DNA of 38,351 bases. Origin: an uncultured Monoglobus sp. (lineage in GTDB: Bacteria; Bacillota; Clostridia; Monoglobales; Monoglobaceae). The stretch is from contig CANRBF010000017.1 in NCBI GenBank assembly GCA_947628795.1, positions 1 through 38,351 on the forward strand, in the 5' to 3' direction. The notes beneath the pieces were generated by a model. It had not been told where the DNA came from. It saw only the letters and a program-made list of their open reading frames with translations, and made no database searches. Positions 19,493-27,754 of the stretch are shown in pieces. The position numbers and the translations under genes were made by a program. Each line of letters begins with the position of its first letter. The stretch's first letter is position 1.

Positions 19493-19969
19493 ATGTTTCA
19501 AATTGGCGACAAAGTGGCTTACCCCATGCACGGAGCGGGAGTTATAAAGTGCATCGAGCAGCAAAAGATACTCGGCGAGGAGACTCAGTATTTTATCCTC
19601 AAGCCCTGCGTAGGCGAGCTGGAGATCAAGATACCGGTGGCGAGAATTGACAAGATCGGCCTTCGGTATATCGTGTCGGAGAACGAGGCCGACGAGGTTA
19701 TAAACGAGTTCGGAACGTGCGAGTGCGCCGAGACCGGGAACTGGAACAAGCGTTACCGCGACAATCTGGAAAAGCTCAAAGCGGGCGACATATTTGACGT
19801 GGCGAGGATCACAAAATCGCTTATCGTCCGCGACAGGAAAAAGAGCCTTTCGAACTTTGAGCGCAAAATGCTGAGCAACGCCAAAAATATTCTCATATCG
19901 GAACTGGTCATGTCCAAAAACTCGACCTATCCCGATATCGAAAAGCTGCTGATGAGCAAGATCTCATAA
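19493..19969 (+). CDS. carD: CarD/CdnL-type RNA polymerase-binding regulator
   Basis: 158 residues from ATG 19493, preferred over an in-frame GTG at 19484 because the CAGGGAG ribosome site sits 8 nt before the ATG and would overlap the GTG. The N-terminal Tudor-like RNA polymerase interaction domain is MFQIGDKVAYPMHGAGVIK...PVARIDKIGLR (residues 1-60); the rest is the helical DNA-binding domain (WNKRYRDNLEKLKAGDIFDVARIT, then NFERKMLSNAKNILISEL). CarD/CdnL proteins stabilise open promoter complexes and often govern rRNA transcription and stress responses. The gene lies between radA and ispD; no T-tract terminator separates radA from it, though the 101-bp gap has a 13-bp inverted repeat (19441-19453). 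Confidence 0.5.
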   Translation: MFQIGDKVAYPMHGAGVIKCIEQQKILGEETQYFILKPCVGELEIKIPVARIDKIGLRYIVSENEADEVINEFGTCECAETGNWNKRYRDNLEKLKAGDIFDVARITKSLIVRDRKKSLSNFERKMLSNAKNILISELVMSKNSTYPDIEKLLMSKIS

Positions 19970-19991
19970 GGCGAAAGCGGAAAGGATTTTT

Positions 19992-20702
19992 ATGGATTCT
20001 GTTTCGGTCATAATCGCGGCCGCGGGCAGCGGCACAAGAATGGGCACAGCCCCAAAAAGCAAACAATTCACAGAGCTCCGCGGCGTCCCCGTTATTGCGA
20101 GGACGCTTCGGGTTTTTGAGGAGATCTCCCGGGTCTCAAAGATCATAATCGTGACCCGAAAGATCGACATCGAGCCCATGCGTGAGCTTGTGAAAAAATA
20201 CAAATTCTTAAAGGTCGACGACATCATCGAGGGCGGCAAGACCCGTCAGCAGTCGGTGAGGCTGGGGCTTGAGAAACTCGATGCCGATAAGCGCGGCATA
20301 GTTCTTATCCACGACGGCGCAAGACCGTTTATCAGGCGCGAGCGCGTTATGGAATTGATATACGAGATCGAGAGTGAACACTGCGAGGCGGCCGCCGTGG
20401 GCGTGCCCGTAAAGGACACGATCAAGCAGCTCGACGAATCCGGCTTTATCGGCACAACGCCCGAGCGCAGCAGTCTGGTCTCGATACAGACGCCCCAGGC
20501 GTTCAGATACGACCTTATCATGAAGGCTCACAAAAGGGCCGAAAGCAAGGACACAGAGTTCACCGATGACTGCGCGGTCGTCGAAAATCTGTCGGCCGAG
20601 CGCGTCAAGGTCATAATCGGAGACTACACAAACATAAAGATAACCACGCCGGAAGATCTGATAATGGCGGATATGATACTGAACGATACGGAGGACGAAT
20701 AA
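19992..20702 (+). CDS. ispD: 2-C-methyl-D-erythritol 4-phosphate cytidylyltransferase
   Basis: 236 residues. Third enzyme of the MEP isoprenoid pathway; it joins CTP and MEP to give CDP-ME. The N-terminal nucleotide-binding signature AAAGSGTRMG is at residues 9-18, followed by KSKQF with the catalytic lysine. The family motifs IHDGARPFI, VGVPVKDTIK, QTPQAFRYDLI and TDDCAVVE also appear. AAAGGA lies 8 nt before ATG 19992. It is 22 nt from carD and three bases from ispF, so the three genes are almost surely cotranscribed. Confidence 0.5.
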   Translation: MDSVSVIIAAAGSGTRMGTAPKSKQFTELRGVPVIARTLRVFEEISRVSKIIIVTRKIDIEPMRELVKKYKFLKVDDIIEGGKTRQQSVRLGLEKLDADKRGIVLIHDGARPFIRRERVMELIYEIESEHCEAAAVGVPVKDTIKQLDESGFIGTTPERSSLVSIQTPQAFRYDLIMKAHKRAESKDTEFTDDCAVVENLSAERVKVIIGDYTNIKITTPEDLIMADMILNDTEDE

Positions 20703-20705
20703 ATT

Positions 20706-21182
20706 ATGGAAACAAGGATCGGCATCGGCTATGATGTTCACAAGCTTGTCGAGAACAGGCCGCTGATAATCGGCGGCGTTAAGATCGAGCACGAAAAAGG
20801 TCTGCTCGGCCACAGCGACGCGGACGTGCTTATCCACGCTGTTATGGACGCCCTGCTGGGCGCCGCGGCGCTCGGGGACATAGGCAGGCACTTTCCCGAC
20901 ACCGACCCGAAATACAGCGGCGCGGACAGCGCCAAGCTGCTTGGGCACGTGGGCGAGCTTCTTAAAAACAAGGGATACTCGATCTCAAATATCGACTCGA
21001 TCATAGCGGCGCAGGCGCCCAAAATGGCGCCGCATATCGAAAAAATGCGCGAAAATATCGCCGCGACTCTTAATATAGAGACAGACCGCGTCAGCGTCAA
21101 AGCCACCACCACCGAAGGCATGGGCTTCGAAGGCCGCAAAGAAGGCATCTCCGCCCAAGCCGTGTGCTTGATATGTAAATGA
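20706..21182 (+). CDS. ispF: 2-C-methyl-D-erythritol 2,4-cyclodiphosphate synthase
   Basis: 158 residues, full length. Cyclises CDP-ME 2-phosphate to MEcPP in the MEP pathway. The divalent metal ligands D10 and H12 (GIGYDVHKL) and H44 ([15 protein letters not shown]) are present, as are [14 protein letters not shown] and the C-terminal [22 protein letters not shown]. The EamA transporter start overlaps its stop by ATGA. The codons for KEGISAQA and the stop region reappear after the EamA gene (22091-22126), so the present last residues (VCLICK) may be either the original end or the product of that rearrangement. Confidence 0.5.
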   Translation: METRIGIGYDVHKLVENRPLIIGGVKIEHEKGLLGHSDADVLIHAVMDALLGAAALGDIGRHFPDTDPKYSGADSAKLLGHVGELLKNKGYSISNIDSIIAAQAPKMAPHIEKMRENIAATLNIETDRVSVKATTTEGMGFEGRKEGISAQAVCLICK

Positions 21183-22090
21183 AGCAGCCTATGAAAATAA
21201 CAACGCTCAAAGGCAATCTTATACTTATGCTGACCGCTGTGATCTGGGGCGTCTCGTTCGTGTCGCAGCGCGTCGGAATGGAATACATAAAACCAAACAC
21301 CTTTAACGGTATACGCACGATACTCGGCGCGTTTATTTTGGTTCCATTTGTTTTTGCACGCGAAAAAACCGGTAAAAGCAGACCGTCCGACGGTAAAAAA
21401 CTCCTTATCGGCGGCATTGTTTCCGGCGCGCTGCTGTGCGCGGCCGGCACGCTCCAGACATGGGGAATGGTGTACACAACGTCGGGCAAAAGCGGATTTA
21501 TAACCGCGATGTATATGATCTTTGTGCCGATCATCGGACTTTTCGCGGGCAAAAAAGTGCGCGCCGCGACAGCGGTCGGCGTTGTCCTTGCCGTTGTAGG
21601 AATGTATATGCTGTCGATCGGCGGAACGGATATCGCGATCAACAAGGGCGACGTTATAACGCTTGCGTGCGCGTTTATTTTCGCGTTTCACATCATGGTG
21701 ATCGACCGCTTTTCAAGCGAGGTCGACTGCGTGAAACTCGCGTGCCTGCAATTTTTTGTCTGCGGCACGATCAATATAATACTTATGTTCCTGTTTGAGC
21801 ATCCCGATTGGGCGCTTGTGCGCGCTTGCGCCGTGCCTATTTTATATTCCGGCGTTATGAGCTGCGGAGTGGCCTACACGCTGCAGATCGTGGGCCAGCA
21901 GTACGCCGAGCCGACGACGGCCTCGATCATAATGAGCCTTGAGTCGGTTTTCGCCGCACTCGCCGGTTGGGCGGTGCTTAATGAAACGCTTACGCTCAGA
22001 GAAGCGCTCGGCTGCGTACTAATGTTCGCCGCAATTATTATAGTGCAGCTTCCCCAAAAAAAGAGGGTCGAGGCAAAGCGGAACGCCTAA
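21179..22090 (+). CDS. EamA/DMT-superfamily membrane transporter
   Basis: 303 residues with about ten hydrophobic helices in two EamA repeats; it begins [43 protein letters not shown] and ends with a basic [10 protein letters not shown] tail. Drug/metabolite transporters export amino acids, metabolites or toxic compounds; no substrate can be read here. ATG 21179 overlaps the ispF stop; an in-frame ATG at 21191 is possible, and neither has a clear ribosome site, so coupling to ispF is likely. A 21-bp copy of the ispF 3' coding sequence follows directly after the stop codon, which suggests that this gene was inserted at the end of ispF. Confidence 0.5.
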   Translation: MKQPMKITTLKGNLILMLTAVIWGVSFVSQRVGMEYIKPNTFNGIRTILGAFILVPFVFAREKTGKSRPSDGKKLLIGGIVSGALLCAAGTLQTWGMVYTTSGKSGFITAMYMIFVPIIGLFAGKKVRAATAVGVVLAVVGMYMLSIGGTDIAINKGDVITLACAFIFAFHIMVIDRFSSEVDCVKLACLQFFVCGTINIILMFLFEHPDWALVRACAVPILYSGVMSCGVAYTLQIVGQQYAEPTTASIIMSLESVFAALAGWAVLNETLTLREALGCVLMFAAIIIVQLPQKKRVEAKRNA

Positions 22091-22126
22091 AAGGCATCTC
22101 CGCCCAAGCCGCGCGCGATATATAAT
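22091..22126 (+). repeat. Relict duplicate of the ispF 3' end
   Basis: 22091-22111 is identical over 21 bp to 21142-21162 inside ispF, and the next bases (GATATATAA versus GATATGTAA) remain similar. Read in the ispF frame it gives EGISAQAARDI and a stop. It is separated from the ispF copy by exactly the EamA gene. Confidence 0.5.
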
Positions 22127-22142
22127 TTAAGTGAAATTCTTT

Positions 22143-23405
22143 TTATTTTAACCCGTTCAAAAACTCGGCTATGCACTCCGAGGCGAGAGTTATCGAGTAT
22201 TTCGCCTCGCTCAGACTGTTGCCGCTTGAACCCGTTTCGATTATCAGGCTGCCCTTTGTAGTGTGGCCGTTGAAACGATTTTTGCGAAGATTCACATATC
22301 GCATTAAATCGGGATATTTTTCGTCTATCTTATTCTGGAGCTTTAGGGCGAATTTCAGATTTTCGCGCCAATCGGGGTTATACAGCCCGTTCTCGTCGGT
22401 TCCGACAACAAACATCAGCTGCGCCGCCTTTTTGCCGTTGATCTCGGTGACGACCTTCGCCATCTCGCTGCCGCGCACGATCGAGTCGCGGTGAATGTCA
22501 AGCACAACGCGGATGCTCGGGTACTCGGCCAGATAATTCTCGATGCTCTCCAACGCGTCGGCATATGAGCCGTTGAACGAGGGGTAGTCGTGCAGCGCCG
22601 TGTCGTGAAGGGTCTCAATCCCGCGCTCGTTCAAAACTCTCGCCGCCTCGTCGCCCACGGCCACCACGTTTTCCGAGGTGTTCATGCTGCGGTCGCTCTC
22701 GTCTCGGCCGTACTCGACCGCGCCCTCCGCGGCGTACGCTTCGGTGGCGTGGGTGTGCACGATCAGCACCTTCGGTCCCTCGCCGCTCATGTCAAAGCTC
22801 AGCGGTTCCTCCAGCATGCCGTTTATATCAACGGCGTATGAGGTCTCGTTACCGATCCTGATTTGATAGTCGTCGTATCGCGCGTTCTGCGCTGCGTTTA
22901 TCTCCGTTATGTCCGAGCGCTCGCCCTCGTCGGCAGGCGGCTCGGGCGCGGGCGGCTCGGTGGGCGCGGGCGTCGGCAAAAGCTCCTCGCCGCGCGCTAT
23001 TATGCCGTAGCTGTTCACTATCTCCGCTCCGCGAACCTCGGATGCGACGACACCCGAGGGCGTAAACGGGTCGAATCCCACAATATACCGCGTGATTTTT
23101 TTAAAATTCTCCGCCGCTGTTTTTTTGCCCGAACCCTTTTCGTTCGGTTCGGCCGATCCGCTCGGTTCGACCGCTAAGCCGCCGTCGGAAGCGTCGGCTT
23201 CGGCTGACGCCGCCGTATTCTCTGCCTCGCCTGTTTCGGTCGGGATCGTCGGCTCGTCTTTGCCGCCTCCGTAAAAAGCCGAAATGATTATGCCGATCAT
23301 GATACCCGCCGCCGAAATAAATAAAAGCGTTTTCAAAATTTTTTTGCCGTCAATTATCACGGCGCGGTAACGCCGCCTTTTTTGTCTATGGTTTTTCTCA
23401 AGCAT
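22143..23405 (-). CDS. spoIIP: Stage II sporulation protein P (peptidoglycan amidase/endopeptidase)
   Basis: 420 residues from ATG 23405, chosen for the GGAGGAAAAATA ribosome site just before it; a longer frame to 23471 lacks one. A basic N-terminus is followed by one transmembrane helix (about 23-45), then a Pro/Glu/Ala-rich linker to about residue 175. The SpoIIP catalytic domain shows VLIVHTHATEAY near residue 215, DYPSFNGSYADAL, VVLDIHRDS, AQLMFVVGTDE, NRFNGHTTKGSLIIETGSSGNSL: the expected His and Glu zinc and catalytic residues. SpoIIP cleaves stem peptides so that SpoIID can cut denuded glycan during forespore engulfment; a SpoIID-type protein is encoded 8 kb away. Ends convergently with the EamA gene. 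Confidence 0.5.
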   Translation of the reverse strand: MLEKNHRQKRRRYRAVIIDGKKILKTLLFISAAGIMIGIIISAFYGGGKDEPTIPTETGEAENTAASAEADASDGGLAVEPSGSAEPNEKGSGKKTAAENFKKITRYIVGFDPFTPSGVVASEVRGAEIVNSYGIIARGEELLPTPAPTEPPAPEPPADEGERSDITEINAAQNARYDDYQIRIGNETSYAVDINGMLEEPLSFDMSGEGPKVLIVHTHATEAYAAEGAVEYGRDESDRSMNTSENVVAVGDEAARVLNERGIETLHDTALHDYPSFNGSYADALESIENYLAEYPSIRVVLDIHRDSIVRGSEMAKVVTEINGKKAAQLMFVVGTDENGLYNPDWRENLKFALKLQNKIDEKYPDLMRYVNLRKNRFNGHTTKGSLIIETGSSGNSLSEAKYSITLASECIAEFLNGLK

Positions 23406-23490
23406 TATTTTTCCTCCGCGAATATAATATGTCAATAAAATATATTCGCAAAAAATTCGAATTATGCTCAAAGAAATTTCTTACATATGT

Positions 23491-23519
23491 TTGACAATAA
23501 AAAGCATCTGTGATATAAT
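23491..23519 (+). promoter_or_regulatory. Consensus SigA promoter of the DUF975/GH26/PAS group
   Basis: TTGACA (23491-23496), a 17-nt spacer and TATAAT (23514-23519), a perfect vegetative promoter 32 nt before the DUF975-type gene. Confidence 0.5.
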
Positions 23520-23551
23520 TCTTTTGATTATTCATTGAGAGGAGTTTTACA

Positions 23552-24295
23552 ATGAAAAGCAAAAATTTTAAAATACTGGCGCTGAACCAGCTCAGCGGAT
23601 ATTGGGGCGCTGTTATCGCGGCGCTGATCGTGCCTGCGTTGGTAGTGGCGGCTCTGTCGCTTATCACTAATCTTCCGCTTCAAATCTATAATATGTTTGC
23701 GGCGGGGCCCTACTTTTTCGGAGATGTCAACGCGGGTTATGTTTCTGTTGCCACAGCGCGCGAGTTCTTGCTGTCTATCCCGGCGTTCCTGGGCGAGATA
23801 GCGGCATTTGTGCTATCCGCGGCTCTGCTTTACGGCGTTTCACGCTATCTGCTTAAATTCGTCCGCGGCGCGCAGCCGGTGATAGGCGAGATCTTCGGCG
23901 GATTCACGGGCGGCGCGGAGAAATTCGGACGCGCGGTGCTGCTGCAGCTGCTAATCTCGATCTTCACGGCTTTGTGGTCGCTGCTGTTTATTATCCCCGG
24001 AATAATCGCGGGCTACAGATATTCCATGGCTTTTTATATCCTGGCCGACAACGATAATATTTCTGCTCTTGACGCGCTGAACGCAAGTAAGGAAATGATG
24101 CGCGGACATAAATGGCAGCTCTTTAAGCTGCACCTGAGCTTTATCGGCTGGATAATTCTGTGCATCATAACCTTAGGTATCGGCTTTATTTTCCTCAGCC
24201 CCTACATAAACACCGCCCAGGCGAACTTTTACGAATATCTGCGCGGTATCCGCTCGGCCGGAACCGAGTACGCGAACGCTCCGCAAACATATTAA
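23552..24295 (+). CDS. DUF975-type integral membrane protein
   Basis: 247 residues with about five hydrophobic helices: VIAALIVPALVVAALSLI (20-38), IPAFLGEIAAFVLSAALLYGV (75-95), AVLLQLLISIFTALWSLLFIIPGIIAGYRYSMA (128-162) and SFIGWIILCIITLGIGFIFLSPYI (195-218). The IIPGIIAGYRYSMAFYILADN stretch and the DALNASKEMMRGHKWQLF segment are typical of DUF975 proteins of Firmicutes, whose function is unknown. GAGAGGAG lies 7 nt before ATG 23552. It has a consensus promoter, and the GH26-like gene follows after 23 nt, so the two are likely cotranscribed. Confidence 0.5.
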   Translation: MKSKNFKILALNQLSGYWGAVIAALIVPALVVAALSLITNLPLQIYNMFAAGPYFFGDVNAGYVSVATAREFLLSIPAFLGEIAAFVLSAALLYGVSRYLLKFVRGAQPVIGEIFGGFTGGAEKFGRAVLLQLLISIFTALWSLLFIIPGIIAGYRYSMAFYILADNDNISALDALNASKEMMRGHKWQLFKLHLSFIGWIILCIITLGIGFIFLSPYINTAQANFYEYLRGIRSAGTEYANAPQTY

Positions 24296-24318
24296 GACAA
24301 AAGCATCAGAGGATCAAT

Positions 24319-26046
24319 ATGAAAAATAGTTTATTAAAATTTTTTAAAAGAATATGCGCTGCCGCCATTTGCGCCGCGGCGGCGCTGAATTTTGCCTCGG
24401 TGTCCGCAAGCACTATGGATGAAAATGTCTACCGCATGTCACGAATATGCAACGCTCCGGATTTTAGAGTGTATCGCGAGGCGCCCGCCGAAAACCGTTA
24501 TTTCAGAGGCGGCAAGTTCGAGCCGGGCAGCGGTATATATCACGGCACGCCGTTTGACGTGCCCTATGACAGTTTTAATAACGCCCTCGATACCGAGTAT
24601 ATATGGTTTGACCAAACGCTGACAAACGATTCGGGATATGAGCGCGCTGATATCGCGCCATACATCGAGCGCACCGGGAAACTGCACCTTTACAACTGGA
24701 ACTGCGCCTTTAAAAACAAAAGAATGGACCCCGAGGATTACTCGAACTACATAATGAATACGATCGACAACATGTCGGCCTCCGGCGATGACGTTCTGCT
24801 TGTGTTTGCCAAGGAGTTTAATATCAACGACAACTTTACGCGTCCCGAGAATTTCAAACAACTGTTCCGCTATGTGGCGGACTACGCGCATACCAAAGAC
24901 AATATCGCGGTCGTATGGCCGCCCAACAATGTCGGTTCGGTCAATATAAGGCTGATCGACTATTATCCCGGTGACGAGTATGTTGACTGGATAGGCATGA
25001 GCCTCTATGTTATGCCTTACTTTCAGGGCGATCCGCTGCAAACGAGCTATTCAAACAGCGTGTCGTTCGTTGCGGGCGATTACAGCAACGCGGTTATCGG
25101 AGCCAAAGCGCTGATCGATTATATGGACGGATACGGCGTGAAAAAGCCGTATGTCATAACCGAGGGCAGCGTGGGTTTCGGCGAGACGCCGGGCAGACCG
25201 AAATACAAAGACGGCAGGGAGTTCGTCGATTGGGCGCAGCAGCAGCTCAGAAGATATTATTACGAGCTTCCGCGCGTGTACCCGGAGATAAAGATATACA
25301 TTAATTTCAACCGCAATGTGGAAAGCGACTACTATCAATACCGCCTTGCTGATGTACCCGAGCTGTCGCAGACTGTTCAGCAGGCGGTGAGCAATCCGCC
25401 CTATCTGCTTGAATACCCGTCATACTCACCGATCGAGTATGTTGATATCAGCGACGAGCGCGAAATTGACATAGCGGGCGGAGACTCGCTGAATCTGTCG
25501 GCATACGCCTATGAACCTAAGGCTCTGTATCTGACAACGCGTTATCTGATCGACGGCGAAAATGTGTTTGAAAGCTGCTATCCGCCATATTCATTCACGT
25601 TGAACGGTGAGAAACTCACCCCGGGCAAGCACAAATTGACGGTGCAAAAACTGTCGGGCAGCACATTGCTTGAAAGCAAAAGGTTTGATGTCACCTACGG
25701 CAAAACGATAAGCGTGTTCCTGAACGGTGAAAAAATGGAATTTGAAAAACCACCCGTAATTGAGAACGACCGCACGTTGGTTCCGATGCGCGCAATTTTT
25801 GAGGCATTGGGCTGCGATGTATTATGGAACGACGCGAGCAAAACAGTCACGGCGTTAAAGAGCGGCGATTCTGTGACCCTTGAAATAGACAGCGATATCA
25901 TGCTGAAAAACGGGGAACAAATAGCCTTGGACGCCCCCGCAAGGCTTATAGACGATCTGACTTTCGTGCCGCTGCGCGCGGTTTCGGAGGCGCTTGACCG
26001 CGCGGTATCGTGGGACGAAACGACAGCCACGGTTATGATCGAGTAA
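24319..26046 (+). CDS. Secreted GH26-like glycoside hydrolase with C-terminal copper-amine-oxidase-like domain
   Basis: 575 residues from ATG 24319 (AGAGGA 5 nt upstream). Signal peptide 1-30 (FFKRICAAAICAAAALNFASVSA). Residues of about 40-355 resemble a GH26 TIM barrel: FAKEFNI with candidate acid/base E166, VVWPPNN (197-203), YYPGDEYVDWIGMSLYV (215-231) and PYVITEGSVG with candidate nucleophile E282. The usual His before the acid/base Glu is Lys here, so activity or substrate may differ from mannanases. An Ig-like stretch (about 372-462) links to a two-part copper amine oxidase N-terminal-like domain (about 465-575: RTLVPMRAIFEALGCDV...LTFVPLRAVSEAL), a common extracellular binding module in Clostridia. 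Function is inferred from the fold pattern. Confidence 0.5.
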   Translation: MKNSLLKFFKRICAAAICAAAALNFASVSASTMDENVYRMSRICNAPDFRVYREAPAENRYFRGGKFEPGSGIYHGTPFDVPYDSFNNALDTEYIWFDQTLTNDSGYERADIAPYIERTGKLHLYNWNCAFKNKRMDPEDYSNYIMNTIDNMSASGDDVLLVFAKEFNINDNFTRPENFKQLFRYVADYAHTKDNIAVVWPPNNVGSVNIRLIDYYPGDEYVDWIGMSLYVMPYFQGDPLQTSYSNSVSFVAGDYSNAVIGAKALIDYMDGYGVKKPYVITEGSVGFGETPGRPKYKDGREFVDWAQQQLRRYYYELPRVYPEIKIYINFNRNVESDYYQYRLADVPELSQTVQQAVSNPPYLLEYPSYSPIEYVDISDEREIDIAGGDSLNLSAYAYEPKALYLTTRYLIDGENVFESCYPPYSFTLNGEKLTPGKHKLTVQKLSGSTLLESKRFDVTYGKTISVFLNGEKMEFEKPPVIENDRTLVPMRAIFEALGCDVLWNDASKTVTALKSGDSVTLEIDSDIMLKNGEQIALDAPARLIDDLTFVPLRAVSEALDRAVSWDETTATVMIE

Positions 26047-26080
26047 AAGTGTATAAAAATTATAAGAAAGGGAAATTATT

Positions 26081-26461
26081 ATGGATATTAATTTATCTCA
26101 ATATTTCAAAAGCGTGATCGACGCGGACAAATGCGCCGTGGTTATTTGCGACCTTAGCCACACGATAATTTATATGAACCCGTCCGCCCGCGAGCGGTAC
26201 TCAAAGCGCGGCGGCGCGGCGCTGATCGGGAAAAGTCTGATGGACTGCCACAGCCCCAAGTCGCGGGATTCGATCGAAAAAGTCGTCGCGTGGTTCAAAA
26301 AAAGCAAAGACAACAACACGGTATTCACGTTCCGCAACATAAAAGAAAACAAAGACGTTTACATGGTCGCCCTGCGCGGCGAAACAGGCGAGCTTATCGG
26401 CTACTATGAAAAACACGAGTACCGAATCCCCGAAACCGCCAAACCCTACGAAATGCCATAA
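26081..26461 (+). CDS. Single PAS-domain protein
   Basis: 126 residues, nearly all one PAS fold: DKCAVVICDLSHTIIYMNPSARERY (residues 16-40), LIGKSLMDCHSPKSRDSIEKVV (48-69), then TVFTFRNIKENKDVYMVALRGETGELIGYYEK. The GKSLMDCHSP stretch resembles the PAS modules of DUF438-like proteins. There is no kinase, cyclase or DNA-binding part, so it may sense a ligand and act on a partner; the ligand cannot be read. AAGGG lies 9 nt before ATG 26081. It lies 34 nt after the GH26-like gene and directly before a strong terminator, so it is probably the last gene of the 23.5-26.5 kb unit. Confidence 0.5.
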   Translation: MDINLSQYFKSVIDADKCAVVICDLSHTIIYMNPSARERYSKRGGAALIGKSLMDCHSPKSRDSIEKVVAWFKKSKDNNTVFTFRNIKENKDVYMVALRGETGELIGYYEKHEYRIPETAKPYEMP

Positions 26462-26464
26462 AAC

Positions 26465-26493
26465 AAAACCCTCTCGCTCGCGAGAGGGTTTTT
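26465..26493 (+). terminator. Strong intrinsic terminator after the PAS gene
   Basis: Stem AAAACCCTCTCG (26465-26476), loop CTCG, stem CGAGAGGGTTTT (26481-26492), with five T at 26489-26493. It starts 4 nt after the stop codon. The A-rich left arm makes it able to act in both directions. Confidence 0.5.
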
Positions 26494-26666
26494 CTATTCG
26501 CTATTCGCTACGTTCCCACCTTCGTCTTTTCGACTTTGGCGAAAATCCACATCCTCTCGGGAGGAGGCAAACGGGCGGCCGGGGTCGTCCGCCCCTACGA
26601 CATTTTGCACACCTCGGCCGTAGGGGACGACGACTCGGCGTCTCGGCTCCCCTCGGGGGGGAGCTG
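26493..26666. repeat. Composite dispersed repeat, copy C, left part before the IS
   Basis: An a module (TTCTATTCGCTATTCGCTACG, 26492-26512) is followed by a divergent b module (about 26514-26567; it keeps CTCGGGAGGAGGC but has a different second hairpin, TTTTCG...CGAAAA). A d module (26563-26598) matches 8680-8716 in reverse complement with a one-base gap. A second d variant follows (about 26627-26650), then the left half of a c module (CCCTCGGGGGGGAGCTG, 26650-26666). The IS30 element interrupts it here and the rest resumes at 27755. Confidence 0.5.
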
Positions 26667-27754
26667 GGTATGTTATCATGTGAAGTGCAACAGTAAATAA
26701 AAATAGACAACATAGCAACTTTTGTGTAAAATGAAACTAACACAAAAAATTCAACACAAAGGAGATTGCTATGTCGTCATATATTCATTTTACACATGAT
26801 GAGCGCATTTGTCTACAAAAATTTTTGAATGAAGGCAAATCTTTTCGAGAAATTGCCTCCATTCTTGGCAGAAGTCCTTCTACCATCAGCCGTGAGGTTA
26901 ACAGAAACCGCTCTAAAAAGCCTTCTAAGCATAATTGTGATAATAAATATAATTATCATCACTGGAGAGCTCAGGTCTTAACCATTTGCCGCAGGCGGCA
27001 AAACCGCGGAATTGCTCTAAAACCGGGCAGTTTTAAGTATAACTATGTTGTAGACAAGCTTAATTTGTTTTGGTCCCCTGAGCAGATCGCTATGCGTATG
27101 CGTTCGGATTATCCGGATCAGATTGTTGGTGTCTCAACAATTTATCGCTACATTAAGCAAAACGCCTTTCCGGATATAACCAAGCGGACACATTTGCGCC
27201 GCAAAGGCAAAAACAAAAACTATGTTCACCATAACAGTAATACCATTCATCCCGAACACATCATTCCGGAATGGCCCGAAGAAATCAAGAGCCGCTCAAG
27301 AATAGGTGATTGGGAAGGCGATACTGTATACGGCGGGATAGGCAAAGGTCTGATTGTAACGCTTGTAGACCGCAAATCCAGATTTCTTAGAGCCGGAAAG
27401 CTCGCTAGAAGAAACGCGGAAGAAACAAGAGAAGTTATAGAGCAGTTGCTTGATAACTATGTTGTAAAAAGCGTTTCACTGGATAACGGCTCTGAATTTG
27501 CGGAATTTAAGCTGCTTGAAGAAAATATAGAAGCGCCGGTGTATTTTGCGGAACCACACAAGCCATGGCAGCGTGGAACGAATGAAAATACAAACGACAT
27601 TCTAAGATTTTTCTTCCCCAAGGGTTACGATTTTAGGCAATTAACACAAGCGCAGCTCGATGTTGTAGTTGATCTGATTAATAACCGACCGCGTAAGTGT
27701 CTCGGTTGGAAATCGCCTAAAGAAATTTATGTTGCACTTGCTTGACATTCCGCC
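26667..27754 (+). mobile_element. IS30-family insertion sequence, about 1088 bp, with CTG target duplication
   Basis: A transposase gene fills the element. The imperfect terminal inverted repeats share a perfect core, AAGTGCAACA at 26683-26692 and its complement at 27730-27739, and both ends can be read outward to GG. CTG occurs immediately outside both ends (26664-26666, 27755-27757), a 3-bp duplication as expected for this family. Removing the element and one CTG restores an intact c module of the dispersed repeat, which supports these boundaries. The right repeat overlaps the transposase stop codon. Confidence 0.5.
26771..27745 (+). CDS. IS30-family transposase
   Basis: 324 residues. An N-terminal helix-turn-helix (about 6-45: FTHDERICLQKFLNEGKSFREIASILGRSPSTISREVNRN) binds the element ends; WSPEQIAMRM and VSTIYRYI are family marks. 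The catalytic DDE triad is D184 (GDWEGDTV), D238 (SLDNGSEF) and E272 (RGTNENTND), with the 33-residue D-E spacing of IS30 transposases. The HKPWQRGTNENTN block and NNRPRKCLGWKSPKE end are typical. AAAGGAG lies 7 nt before ATG 26771. It looks intact. Its AT-rich codon use contrasts with the GC-richer flanking genes, consistent with transfer. Confidence 0.5.
   Translation: MSSYIHFTHDERICLQKFLNEGKSFREIASILGRSPSTISREVNRNRSKKPSKHNCDNKYNYHHWRAQVLTICRRRQNRGIALKPGSFKYNYVVDKLNLFWSPEQIAMRMRSDYPDQIVGVSTIYRYIKQNAFPDITKRTHLRRKGKNKNYVHHNSNTIHPEHIIPEWPEEIKSRSRIGDWEGDTVYGGIGKGLIVTLVDRKSRFLRAGKLARRNAEETREVIEQLLDNYVVKSVSLDNGSEFAEFKLLEENIEAPVYFAEPHKPWQRGTNENTNDILRFFFPKGYDFRQLTQAQLDVVVDLINNRPRKCLGWKSPKEIYVALA

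Noticed and set aside
24160..24318. N-terminal extension of the GH26-like protein
   Set aside because: It overlaps the DUF975-type gene in another frame; ATG 24319 has a ribosome site and is followed at once by a signal peptide.
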